A DNA stretch of 64,000 nucleotides from Metamycoplasma hyosynoviae (GTDB taxonomy: Bacteria > Bacillota_I > Bacilli_A > Mycoplasmatales > Metamycoplasmataceae): NCBI RefSeq assembly GCF_004365165.1, contig NZ_SOCH01000003.1:124001-188000 (forward strand). The letters are read 5' to 3'. Numbering within the stretch: the first letter of the stretch is position 1; every line of letters begins with the position of its first letter. Shown piece by piece: positions 23,923-33,686 of the stretch. Below the pieces are notes generated by a model. The model did no database searches. It saw nothing but the letters and a program-made list of their open reading frames with translations, and was not told the origin of the DNA. Both the position numbers and the translations under genes were made by a program.

Positions 23923-24816
23923 TTACCTTTTAGAAATGATTCTTAATTTTGCACTTTGCGATCTTTTGTTTATGTTCTTTTCTTCTTCTGAAGGAAAGAT
24001 GATTTTTTGACTTCATTTTTGTTTGCTAGAAATGGGTAATCTAGCAATTTTTGGATTTTCGTAATTTAGTTTTTGGTAAAACTCTTTTATGAGTTTATCT
24101 TCTTTTGAATGAAATGAGATAGCCAGGAATTTACCATTTTCTTTTAAAAGATTAGGAATTTGCTTTAAAAGTGTTTTTAAAGCACCTAGTTCATCATTAA
24201 CTTCCATTCTTAGTGCTTGAAAAATCTGTTTTGCTGGATTTTTCTTTCTCACTTCAAAAGCTGGAAGACATTGCTTTATTACATCAACAAGTTTTTTTGA
24301 ACTCTCAAATGGTCTATTTTCGATAATTGCTTTCGCAATTTTTTTGAAAAACTTTACATCAGCATTTTCGATTAAGATTTTTTCGAGTTCTTCTTGTGGA
24401 TAATTATTCACAATATCACTAGCTTTTAATTCTGATTGTCTATCCATTCTCATATCAAGAGGAGAATCTACTGAGTAGCTAAATCCACGTTCAACAGTGT
24501 CTAATTGTGGACTAGATACTCCGAGGTCAACCAGAATGCCATCAACTTGTGCTATATTTAGTTTCTCAAGTTCTTCTTTTAAGTTTCTAAAATCACTTTT
24601 AATCAGAACGAAATTACTATTTATTTTTTCAAGAAGCTTTTGGCTAGCATTAACTGCTTCAATATCTTTATCAAAACAAATTAATTTACCATTTTTTATT
24701 TTTTTGAGTATTTCTTGACTATGTCCTGCTCTGCCTAAGGTTAAATCTACATAAACCCCATCAGCTTTTATTTCAAGATAGTCAATGACTTCTTGTAATA
24801 AAACTGGTATGTGCAT
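23923..24816 (-). CDS. rsmH: 16S rRNA (cytosine1402-N4)-methyltransferase RsmH (MraW)
   Basis: A 297-aa SAM-dependent enzyme that modifies C1402 in the ribosomal P site. It shows MHIPVLLQEVIDYL, the SAM loop YVDLTLGRAGHS, the family signature DGILVDLGVSSPQLD, RGFSYSVDSPLDMRMD, and FQALRMEVNDELG with AISFHSKEDKLIK near the end. The last 29 residues follow a UGA Trp codon at 24013 and end in KLRIISKR. The start lies one base after the mraZ stop, so translation is coupled. Confidence 0.96.
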
Positions 24817-24817
24817 T

Positions 24818-25258
24818 TTATAGTTTTACTCCCTTTTCAAATAGGCTTTCAGCTAACTTATCAAGGTTTTCTTCGTTTTCATACATCTCTTCGTTTTTGT
24901 CGAATTCTTCTTTTGCAAAGATTTCGCATTGACTCCCAGTGCCTATGAAAACTACTTCTTTTTTGATAGCGATTTTTTCAAGTAAATGTTTCGGAAACGT
25001 AACTCTACCAAGTTTATCTGAGACAAGTTCTTCGGTATTTGCAAAGATAATTCTTTTCAAGTTCCGAATTTCTTTATCTAATTCATTGTTTTCTTCCAAA
25101 CGGCTTTTCAACTTATTGAATTCAGCTGCTGTTCTTAAAACAAGTGAACGGTCTAAACCTATTGTGATAAAAAAGTTAGATCCTAATTCCTTCAAAATTT
25201 TTGTTGGAATTACTATCCTGTTCTTATCATCTAGTGTTCTGTAATATTTTCCAAACAT
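24818..25258 (-). CDS. mraZ: Transcriptional regulator MraZ
   Basis: A 146-aa DNA-binding regulator with two swapped-hairpin AbrB-like repeats: MFGKYYRTLDDKNRIVIPTK and LVSDKLGRVTFPKHLLEK. MraZ binds repeated boxes upstream of its own operon. Start 25258 matches the family N-terminus; a GTG two codons upstream is a possible alternative. First gene of the dcw operon. Confidence 0.95.
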   Translation of the reverse strand: MFGKYYRTLDDKNRIVIPTKILKELGSNFFITIGLDRSLVLRTAAEFNKLKSRLEENNELDKEIRNLKRIIFANTEELVSDKLGRVTFPKHLLEKIAIKKEVVFIGTGSQCEIFAKEEFDKNEEMYENEENLDKLAESLFEKGVKL

Positions 25259-25260
25259 TT

Positions 25261-25308
25261 CCACTTCTTTCCACTATCAACCTAATTCTAACATATTTTT
25301 TCCCACTT
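25261..25308 (-). promoter_or_regulatory. Putative MraZ-binding boxes
   Basis: On the minus strand three AAGTGG/TAGTGG boxes precede mraZ: 25303-25308, 25271-25276 and 25261-25266. The two proximal copies are exactly 10 bp apart, one helical turn, as for known MraZ operators. A TAGAAT-like -10 lies between the distal and proximal boxes, so binding could affect initiation. Confidence 0.6.
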
Positions 25309-25660
25309 GACTTATTTTTTTATTAATATTTTTTATTTTCAAAATGCTTGTTTTGTAAAAACTAGCTAAGAAAATAGCCTTAGCTCTTGAAAAAGAGCTA
25401 ATTTATTTAAATTTAAAAATTAAGAATTTTGGCAGTTTTTAAAATTAAAAGCAGATAAATAATCGATGGTAATTTTGAGCAAACAAAATTACAATTTTCT
25501 TACTATGTAAGAAAATAGAAGGATTTTTTATTAAAAATTACTGTTACGATGAAAGAAAATGTTGCGAGTGGTAAATTATTAATAAGATAAGATTACATAT
25601 ATGCATATAAGTTAAATATTAAAACTTGATAAAAATTGAAAAATCGATAGTAAAACTTAA
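25309..25660. other. Intergenic region between mraZ and the tRNA cluster
   Basis: No gene seen on either strand. It contains two perfect hairpins: TTAGCTCTT/AAGAGCTAA (25380-25401), a weak terminator-like structure, and ATTTTCTTAC/GTAAGAAAAT (25493-25516), without a clear T tail. The rest is AT-rich promoter sequence. Confidence 0.5.
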
Positions 25661-25666
25661 TATAAT
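25661..25666 (+). promoter_or_regulatory. -10 box of tRNA-Thr
   Basis: TATAAT ends 13 bases before the tRNA 5' end. A similar TATAAT at 25832-25837 precedes tRNA-Asn, so the cluster may have two promoters. Confidence 0.6.
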
Positions 25667-25679
25667 TTACCTTAAAAAT

Positions 25680-25755
25680 GCTGGTTTAGCTCAGTAGGTA
25701 GAGCAATTGATTCGTAATCAATGGGTCGGGAGTTCGATTCTTCTAACCAGCACCA
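25680..25755 (+). tRNA. tRNA-Thr (anticodon CGU)
   Basis: Cloverleaf with acceptor GCTGGTT/AACCAGC, anticodon loop TTCGTAA, T-arm and encoded CCA. A second Thr tRNA (GGU) is at 59244-59318. Confidence 0.95.
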
Positions 25756-25865
25756 TTTAATGAAAATTACCAAGTCGAATATTGGTATAAAAAAAATGTT
25801 TTGTAAAAATATAAAAAAGTTCTTTTTTTAGTATAATAATAAAGCATTTTATTAAAAAAAATTGT

Positions 25866-25940
25866 GCCGACTTAGCTCAGCGGTAGAGCAGCTGGCTGTT
25901 AACCAGTTGGTCGTTGGTTCAATCCCAATAGTCGGCGCCA
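25866..25940 (+). tRNA. tRNA-Asn (anticodon GUU)
   Basis: Acceptor GCCGACT/AGTCGGC, anticodon loop CTGTTAA, encoded CCA. Confidence 0.95.
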
Positions 25941-25945
25941 TTTAT

Positions 25946-26021
25946 GGCCCTATGGTGAAGTGGTTAACACATATGGTTTTCATCCATACATGCGTGGGTT
26001 CGAGTCCCGCTAGGGTCACCA
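25946..26021 (+). tRNA. tRNA-Glu (anticodon UUC)
   Basis: Acceptor GGCCCTA/TAGGGTC (one G-U), anticodon loop TTTTCAT, encoded CCA. Five bases after tRNA-Asn. Confidence 0.95.
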
Positions 26022-26022
26022 T

Positions 26023-26098
26023 GGAGAATTAGCTCAGTTGGGAGAGCATCGCCCTTACAAGGCGAGGGTCGTGGGTTCGAGTCCCTCATTCTCCACCA
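26023..26098 (+). tRNA. tRNA-Val (anticodon UAC)
   Basis: Acceptor GGAGAAT/ATTCTCC, anticodon loop CTTACAA, encoded CCA. One base after tRNA-Glu. The prophage begins 70 bases downstream but does not duplicate any tRNA sequence. Confidence 0.95.
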
Positions 26099-26138
26099 TT
26101 GTTTGAAAGAACACCAAAAAAATCCTTTTCAATCTATA

Positions 26139-26171
26139 AAAGGCGAAACTTCGTCTTTTTTTCTTTTTTTT
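26139..26171 (+). terminator. Terminator of the tRNA cluster, adjoining attL
   Basis: AAAGGCGAA / TTCGTCTTT stem followed by a long T run that merges into the prophage attL core. Confidence 0.7.
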
Positions 26172-26182
26172 ATACATATAAA
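26169..26182. other. attL core of the prophage
   Basis: TTTATACATATAAA followed by GTCC. It lies in the T run after the tRNA-Val terminator. Assigned by direct repetition at the right end and by the symmetric attP it predicts. Confidence 0.7.
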
Positions 26183-26627
26183 GTCCCCAACAAGCGGACT
26201 TTTTTAAATCTCAGGCATTAAATGTTCTTTGGTGAATGAAAAGTGAAATCACAATAGTTTATTAAATATGTTTTATTTTAACACTTTTAAATTAACTAAA
26301 TAAGGAACAAATTTAAAGTATTTTACTAGTTTCTAATCAATAGTGCGTATGTTCGCTCATATATACTTATACGTATTACGTATAAAGTATATATGAAACT
26401 CGCGAACAATACGCACCGCTCGATTACACTCATAAAGATAATTTAAAAGTTTTTATCCTTCTTGATATGAATTTAAAAGTGTTAAAGTTTTCGGGACTAT
26501 ATATACATATAGTACCCAAAAAGGCAATTTTCAGGACTTTATATGGGACTATATATCGTTCCCCTGAAAAAAATTACCCCCTTTGTTTATTTAATGCTAT
26601 GTGATATTTTAGAAAGGAAGTTTATAA
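26183..26627. promoter_or_regulatory. Prophage left-end control region, no gene
   Basis: About 445 bp without a supported gene. Contents: a hairpin AAAGTCC/GGACTTT (26180-26205); a 74-nt imperfect inverted repeat at 26343-26416 whose outer arms are GTGCGTA and TACGCAC and inner arms ATACGT/ACGTAT; a near-palindrome GGGACTATAT...ATATAGTACCC (26493-26517); and GGACTTTATAT and GGGACTATATAT (26534-26556), variants of the att arm sequence. GAAAGGAAG before 26628 is the helicase ribosome site. Probable functions are early promoter, replication origin or recombination accessory sites. Confidence 0.6.
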
Positions 26628-27545
26628 ATGAGTTCTAAAATCTACGAACTATCTAACTTATTCAAAAAGTATGAAGACATGAAAGAGATTGAAAAAACAG
26701 ACAAAATTCTATTTACAAAATTTAAAAGCATAGACAAATTCACTGACGGACTGCAAAATAGACAATTATTTATTTTAGCAGCAAGACCCGGTGTTGGCAA
26801 AACTACATTATTACAAAATATTATGAATAATGCTTCGAAACAATTAAAAGCTGACGAGTATATTTTATTTTTAAGTTTGGAATTGTCCGTTGTTGACGTA
26901 TATAAGAGATTTTTACAAATTGAAAGTGATATTTTGACTAAATCTGATATTAATGATTATGAACCCAATGACCAAATTAAATTAGAATTTGAAAAAATCA
27001 AAACCAAATTTGCAAACAAAAATATTTTAATTTTTGATAATGAAACAAATGAACAAATAACGCCTACTTATATTCAAAAAATGTTAAGCGAACTAAAAGA
27101 AAGAAACATTAAAATTAAAGCAATATTTATTGATTATTTTCAATTGCTTGATAGTAATTTATTCAATGCTATTGAATACAAAGCTCAAGAAGATACTTCG
27201 AAACAATTAAAACAAATTGCAAAAATAAATAATATTAACGTATTTTGCCTAGCGCAATTAAGCAGAGAATACGAAAAACGTAAAACTGTTATCCCTACAT
27301 TTAGTGATTTAAAAGGTACAAGTTCCATTGAACAAGACGCAGACGTAATAATGTTCTTGTATTCACAAGATAATAATATTCTCAACAATAATTCTATTTT
27401 AGAGCTTCAACTCACCATTGCAAAAAATCGCAATGGTTTATGCAATACTTCAAGTTTAATCTTCAATACAGAGCAAGGAAAGTTTTATGAAAAAGACAAT
27501 TTTATAGTTATTGAAAAAACTAGAAGCGAAAAAATAAATGATTAG
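26628..27545 (+). CDS. Phage replicative DNA helicase, DnaB C-terminal type
   Basis: A 305-aa RecA-fold helicase. Walker A AARPGVGKTT (about 51-60), LFLSLELS (about 82-90), Walker B IFIDYFQLLDS, the DnaB H4-type segment VFCLAQLSREYEKR and DLKGTSSIEQDADVIMFL, then AKNRNG. It corresponds to the C-terminal motor domain of DnaB only; the N-terminal primase-interacting domain is missing, as in several small phages. It is the first gene of the early cluster and is followed 11 bases later by the loader-like gene. Confidence 0.9.
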   Translation: MSSKIYELSNLFKKYEDMKEIEKTDKILFTKFKSIDKFTDGLQNRQLFILAARPGVGKTTLLQNIMNNASKQLKADEYILFLSLELSVVDVYKRFLQIESDILTKSDINDYEPNDQIKLEFEKIKTKFANKNILIFDNETNEQITPTYIQKMLSELKERNIKIKAIFIDYFQLLDSNLFNAIEYKAQEDTSKQLKQIAKINNINVFCLAQLSREYEKRKTVIPTFSDLKGTSSIEQDADVIMFLYSQDNNILNNNSILELQLTIAKNRNGLCNTSSLIFNTEQGKFYEKDNFIVIEKTRSEKIND

Positions 27546-27556
27546 TGCAAGGAAAA

Positions 27557-28390
27557 ATGATAATTATGGAAACAGAATTTGTGAAGTTAAACAGTGATTT
27601 TGACTCAAAACCTTTGGAATTTTGAGACGACGAATACGTTAAAGAAATCCTAAGTGACAATGACATAAAAAAGTTGATAAGGGAATTAAATATTTCAAAC
27701 GAAGAAATTAAAAATCACTTTGTTGAATTTTTTAACATAGTTAAATTAAAAAAAAGAAATGGTTTTTATACTTCTGTTTTTCGTGATAAAAAAACCGGTA
27801 AATTAGTTTTTGAATTTGGTGTTGATTACAATAGTATAAAACCAATTGATTATGAAACACTTTCATACATTGATAGTTTTTCAAAAGATACTAACCCTAA
27901 AATAATTTTAAAATATGAAAATCTAGAAATCAAAAAATTAGTTGATTTAGTTAAAAAACGTTCTAGCTGTTTTGTACATTCGAAAAACTTTACTAAACTA
28001 AATGAAATATCAAATTTAATTGCAAATGGATATTTGCAATCAAAAATCGCTATTGGATATACACGTCTAGATAAACTACATAAATTTTTGTTAGCTAACA
28101 TAGAAGACGGAAGCAAAATATCTACGTTCTTGGAAGACGCTAAAAATTGTGAAGTATTAATCCTTGACGGATTAGGACTAGAACCAACAAAAAGTTTTTT
28201 ACATTTTGGCACATTAATGAATATTTTACTAACTCGTAAAGCAAATCGGAAACAAACAATTTTTTTCAGTGTTTTTAATCCTGAAGAATATAAAAAATTT
28301 CTTTATGAAAATTATAGATTTGTTCCTACTAAAACAAAATTTTTAATTAACTTAATCTTTGACGATAAAGAATTAGTTCAAATTCTTTAA
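27557..28390 (+). CDS. Helicase-loader-like protein (DnaC/DnaI type, degenerate)
   Basis: A 277-aa protein right after the helicase. CEVLILDGLGLEPTKS (Walker B followed by a DnaC/DnaI-like GLGxEP segment) and the TLMNILLTRKANRKQTIFFS stretch fit an AAA+ loader (sensor 1 region). The expected P-loop is replaced by SSCFVHSKNFTK with no GKT, so nucleotide binding may be lost. AAGGA precedes two possible starts, 27557 and 27566; the first is annotated. A UGA Trp codon near 27626. Role inferred from position and Walker B. Confidence 0.7.
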
Positions 28391-28431
28391 AAACATTAAA
28401 TATAACAAATTAATAACACAAGGAATAAAAA

Positions 28432-28932
28432 ATGACAATTAAAGAATATTTTAAACAAAATAATCTTAAGAAGAAGGATTTTACCCAAAGACAAATAATT
28501 GAAATTATTTTAGGTCTTGAAGACAATCTTGACGTTTCTTGATATACAAATCCTAAATTTAATTATAAGCAAATGGAACAAATCCGTCGGGGTCTTTTCT
28601 ATGGTCTAGATGTTTCTTGGTATGCAAAACCGGAATTTAATCGACATCAAATGACTACAATTTATTTAGGTCTTAGAGGAAATCTAGACGTATCAAAATA
28701 TGCAGATCCTAAATTTAGCTATAGGCAAATGCTTGCGATTCGTTATGGTCTTTTCTATGGTCTCGACGTCTCTTGATATGCAAAACCGGAATTCGATTCA
28801 TTCCAAATGAATGAAATTATTTCAGGGCTTGAAAAAAATCTAGACGTATCAAAATATGCAGATCCTAAATTATCTTCAGAACAAATGAAAAAAATTCGTT
28901 TAGATCTAGAAAAAGATCTAAGCTCATCATAA
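28432..28932 (+). CDS. 26-residue tandem-repeat protein
   Basis: A 166-aa protein made almost entirely of five tandem 26-aa repeats with consensus LDVSxYAxPKFxxxQMxxIR followed by xGLxxx, after a short MTIKEYFKQNNLKKKDF head with a partial repeat. Similar repeats occur in bacterial and phage proteins of unknown function; the units are predicted helical and may form a solenoid for protein binding. Two UGA and one UGG codon encode the repeat Trp. AAGGA lies upstream of the ATG. Last gene before a large inverted repeat. Confidence 0.85.
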
Positions 28933-28974
28933 TGAGTTCAAGAGTTTGATATTAGTGAAGTTCTGAAGTAGCAT

Positions 28975-29063
28975 ATTGTATCCACTTGTATGTATATACT
29001 AGATATAACTAAAGTTATATATCTAGGTATATATACATACATACAAGTAGATATAATTACAAT
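28975..29063. repeat. Large inverted repeat between early and late prophage genes
   Basis: Arms of about 35-40 nt: ATTGTATCCACTTGTATGTA on the left is mirrored by TACAAGTAGATATAATTACA on the right, with inner arms ACTAGATATAAC and GTTATATATCTAGG round a TAAA loop. It occupies most of the 233-bp gap before the terminase gene. Confidence 0.8.
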
Positions 29064-29165
29064 ACACAATACGATACAAAAAATTGTCCTAAAACCATTA
29101 TAGCAAAACAAAAACTTTAAACAATAAGAACACATAATTTTAATCAAGATAATACTTACAATTTT

Positions 29166-30851
29166 ATGAAAATAACAAATAAACCACCTAAATTTACAGA
29201 AGAAAAATTAAGACAATTATTACACTATACAGATCAAGAAGCAAATCCAACATATGAGGCATATAAATCAAATTCATTTTATAAAATCTATTCAGGTGCT
29301 AAAGGTGTTTCTAAATCTTTTAGTAGAATGATAGAAACTATTTATCGTGTAGTTAATGAAAATAATTTTTGTTCTGTATGGTGTAGAAATCAATTTAATC
29401 ATATTCGCAATACATTAAGACCAATGTTAGAAAAAGTTTTATATTACTTAGCTGAAGAACATAATTTAGATTTTAGAGATTATTTTTACGTAACAAATGA
29501 AGCTGCTTATTGAAAATATGAAGACGGTGGAATAGATAGAGCAATATATTTCCAAAACTGAGAAAAGATACAAGCATTTCAAGGTTTTACGTTAAAAAAT
29601 TCTAATTTCAGATTTGGTGAATTAGTCATAGACGAACCATTAGAGGATACAGCTGATAGTAATAAATTACCTCATGAATTGGAAGAAATATATGCATTAC
29701 AAGAAGAGAAATTACCTTTGTTAATTGCTAATACAGTTTTAAGAGAAGTATCACCAAATGGTTTTAGGATAAATGTGACATTTCTTTACAACATATTTAC
29801 CACAAACCATTTCTTAATCAAGAATTATCACCAAGAAGCAATAAAAATTTTGGAAGAAGATAATTTGATAAACCAAAAGGTATTAAACGAACTATTAGAA
29901 AATCATTATTTGCAAAAAGAAAATACTGAATTTAGTAATGGTCTAGGAATAATCGTAACAATGTTTTCTAAATACTTTATACCTAAAAAATATTTTTCTG
30001 AAATTCAAGAAAAGAATTTAGATTTATTGAAAGAAACAAATTATCGTTTATGAGTAATTACTGTTATTGGATATGCATTTAACTTTGAAGATACTAAGTT
30101 AAATTATTTTATGAAAAATATCATTTTTGACGAAGAGGGAAACGTAAGAAAAAAAATAAAAACTATTTCGAAAAATAAATTTCATAAATATTTAAGCAAT
30201 GGTGAAATCTTAGGAATTTATCACGGGTATGACCCAGGTATTCATGATAATGCAGCATTTGTTACTGTTGCACTGCATAAAGACGGAAGAATAATTGTTC
30301 TAAAAGTCATTGAAGACATAAAGCTACTAATTCCTAAAAACACTATTTGAAAAAATAAAGCAATTAATGAAAAAATAACACAAATTATCAACAAGCAAAA
30401 TAAAGAAATTGAAAAATATTTACCTTATGGCTATTCAAGTAAAAATTTCTTGTATTCAAAAACTTCAGTGCTCTTTTGTGATAATCACGCAAGTATTGAA
30501 GCATTAAATTTACTGTTTGAAGAAAATAAGATTAATTGTTTTGCAATCAAAGCTGTTAGAAAACCAACTCAACAATTCGGCATTGTTGATAGACAAATGT
30601 GACAAAAAAATATATTCGAAAATAATTTAATTAATTTCTTACCCAATAATGAAATACTGCTTAAATGTTTAGCCAAGCAAGTGGTCATTAAAGACAGTAC
30701 AAAGCCACTTGACAAAATCGAAAAAAGAGACGAATCTATAAATCCCGAAATATATGACGTGATTAACGCTTTTGAAATGAGCAGTAGCTTATTGTTCAGA
30801 TATCAATATGCATTAATTTATGAAAAATTAGAAAACGAAGGAGAAATATAA
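29166..30851 (+). CDS. Phage terminase large subunit
   Basis: A 561-aa packaging motor. The adenine/Walker A region reads FYKIYSGAKGVSKSFSRMIE (about 38-57; phage-type P-loop), Walker B ELVIDEPLED (about 152-161), then the RNase H-like nuclease with YHGYDPGIHDNAAFVTVALH (first Asp), VLFCDNHAS (second Asp) and PEIYDVINAFE (third acidic site). All three nuclease acidic positions are present, so it can package and cleave. No small terminase subunit is recognised; the 26-aa repeat protein or the next gene could substitute. Five UGA Trp codons in frame. Confidence 0.92.
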
Positions 30852-30852
30852 A

Positions 30853-31377
30853 ATGATTACAAAAGAAAATTACGAACCGATAAAACATATCAATTGTAAT
30901 GAAACAAATTATGTAGCTACAAGTTTATTTCACTCTGATTATAAGCTAGTGGTTTATAAAGATTTTAATACAACGTTTTGAGATAAAAAAAGTCCTCTTT
31001 GCCCTTATACAAAAATCGAGGCCGATCTTTGAGGGGTAAGACGTGTTAATTATGCTAACGATAGAGACATTCTATGAGAAAGAATTAGATTACACAATGA
31101 ATGAATAGCAGCTTCAATTGCATTTAGCATTACAATTCACAAAGACAAAAATTATTTAATAATTTACGAATCTTCTGAACCTTCCTTTTTCTGAGATTTT
31201 TTGCAAAACCATGCTAACTTAAATACTAATCGAAAAGTTTTTACTTTACGTGAGGGCGCTGAAGAAAAAGATTTTTGTGTTGTTTCAAATTTGAAAAGAT
31301 TTCCAAATTTTAACAAAGTTTGAAATAGCATAGAAGATTTTGAAAATGCGGTTTTAAAACTAATCGAAAAAGAATAA
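30853..31377 (+). CDS. Hypothetical prophage protein
   Basis: A 174-aa protein starting one base after the terminase stop, MITKENYEPIKHINCNETNY, rich in aromatic residues with six UGA Trp codons, which hid it from standard-code ORF finding. No family recognised. Its position between terminase and the probable portal suggests a head-related or packaging-accessory role, inferred only. Confidence 0.8.
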
Positions 31378-31397
31378 GGAAATAAAAACAAAATAAT

Positions 31398-32531
31398 ATG
31401 ACCACAGAAGAAGCGTTAGAAAAATTCAAATTACAATTAAATGAGAAATCATTTAAGCCTAAAAAAGAACCAGTAAATAGCAAAAATCAGTTTCTAAAAT
31501 ATGGTATTCAACAAACGATACAAACGTTATGAAGTAATTTCCCCAAAATACATAGCAAAAACCTCATAGAATCGAATGATTTGAGTTTGACGTATAAATT
31601 ATTGTCCCTGCAAAAACTTGAGGCTATATTGTATGAAAAAGGAATCGCTGCTTTACGGAATAATTGATTGGTTGCGGATGTCTTAGATTATGTAGAAGTT
31701 CAAGGAAAACTAAAATATCTCAAAACAAAGCTCGAATTTAACAGTGCTAAAACGCCAATCTACGTATTTGAAACTTTTGAATATAAAAACGACAAATTAT
31801 TATTTGACTATACGATTGTTAAACCTGATAAGGTTACGGACAAAGAAGCTAAAGATATTTTATTTAATTTTTGTGAATACAAACCTGTTACTTATATTGA
31901 AATTCCATACAAAATTTTTTATAACAATACATTAAAACAGCCTGATTTAAATTTAGTAAATGCAGAATTTTTTAAGCTTTTAGATAAAGACATAGAAGTA
32001 TTAATCAAAGATTCTTATTTATCTGCTCCTTGAATATTTGCAATAGATAATAACGGTATTAAAAAGCAAATTCAAGAGGGTTTAGAGGATTTAGATAAAA
32101 GATTTATTGGAATATCCCCTCAACTACAAATGTATGAATTCGACCCTTTAAGAATATTACAAAGTAATTCACAATCACAAATAGTTATTCAAAAAATCGA
32201 AAAAAATATTAGTTGAATAAAACGTTTTGCTTATTTAAAACAAGATTCAAATACCGTTGGAACAAAGAATATGCATAACGTTGAAGCGCAAGCTTTAAAC
32301 TCGGATTTTGAAGATTACATAGAATCAAAAGCAAATCTAAGAGAATTGCAATTCAAAGAATTTCTAAATCAATTTTATCCTGAATTAAATGTTGAAAAAG
32401 TTTTAATCTACGGTTCGACAGAATGATTAATTACAGAAGCTAAAAAATATGCAGTCAATTTAGACGGAAGCGTTATAAATCAAAATCAATTAGTAGCTCA
32501 AGAGGAAAGTAATGGAAATAACCAAGATTAA
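31398..32531 (+). CDS. Probable portal protein
   Basis: A 377-aa protein in the canonical portal position after the terminase. It is mixed alpha/beta with a long helical C-terminal region (SDFEDYIESKANLRELQFKE), includes WLVADVLDYVEVQGKLKYLK near residue 90, and ends in a polar tail. No strong portal motif can be read, so the call rests on order and size. It overlaps the next gene by 20 bases. Confidence 0.6.
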
Positions 32532-33684
32532 TGAAGTAGTTGATAAATCGGTATTACAAACTTTTTATGCTAAATTAATACCGATAAATGAAATTTGTAC
32601 CATTCCCGGTTCAGTTAATATAATTGATTTTAATCTATCAAAATTAGAAAAAATTAAAGGTATGATTAGTGATTTATCTTACAATCAAACACCTTTAACT
32701 GAGCAAATAGATTCAGACGCTAAATGTTCAATTATTTTTAATGAAAAATTAAATTTCACAAATAAAGTTCTAATTTTAAAAAATGCAATAGTTGAAAATG
32801 AATATTATGTAGTAGAAAACATTAATACAACATTTTCACCTGAAAAACTAAACGAAGTTGTAAATGTTGCAGTTTGTCAAAAATTAGAAGACTACATAAA
32901 CAACAAGAAATTTATTATCTTTCCTAACTTAATTACTGAGCGGCTTGAAAAAGTAAATATTAAAATTAGAGAAAATTTTCTGTTTCAAAAAGCATTTGTT
33001 GAAAACAAAGAAAATTTATTGCGTGAAATTAAATTCATTGATAAGAATTTTCTATCAATGATTTGTAATCCTATTGAAGTTAATGAAGATCAAACAAAAG
33101 TATTTATGACAACATTATCAAAGTTTGGTTTATTAGATATTAGAGATATTTGTATCGGAGAATCAGATTATTCCATTTATTACGATAATCAATACGATAA
33201 TAGGTACAAAGAATTTTTTAAAAAAATAATGAAAATATATGAAAATCAGAATTTGATAATGTCTGGTTTTGCTAATAAAACAAAAGAAGAAGTAGAAGAA
33301 TTTAAAAAAATCTATAATGGAACTAATGCTGAAGAATATGTTAATTATGAGCTTTCACTACTAAGAGATAATTCGCTTTTTGATAAAGACCAGGTAGATT
33401 TATTAATTTTAATGTGTTCTGGTTTCTTAAAATCTGCTTTTTGTGTTAGCGGCGGTTTTGCAACATTACATAAATATATTTTGCCGTTTTATTTTGATAT
33501 ACAAGGTGGAGTTTTATATTTAAAAAGTGAATTTTATGAGTTGCGAGAAAAACCTCAACTTTGAAAAATTGAAGAAGATTTAGAATGAAAAGAAGAACAA
33601 TTGAAAATTTTAGAAGAAAGAAGAAAGAAAGCCGAAGAAGAAAGAAAGCGTAGAAGTAAAAGAGGCGAAGGGAGAAAAAGATAA
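32512..33684 (+). CDS. Phage structural protein (unknown)
   Basis: A 390-aa acidic/aromatic protein starting inside the end of the preceding gene. The C-terminus is a highly charged helix (EERRKKAEEERKRRSKRGEG). No family recognised. Position suggests a connector, head-tail or minor head component. Two UGA Trp codons near the end. Confidence 0.75.
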
Positions 33685-33686
33685 AT

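Noticed and set aside
26023-26098. tRNA-Val as the phage integration target
   Set aside because: No part of the tRNA 3' end recurs at the right end; the repeat lies after the terminator instead.
28432-28932. CRISPR-like array
   Set aside because: The 78-bp period is a coding repeat in one open frame, with diverged units and no spacers; no cas genes are in the window.
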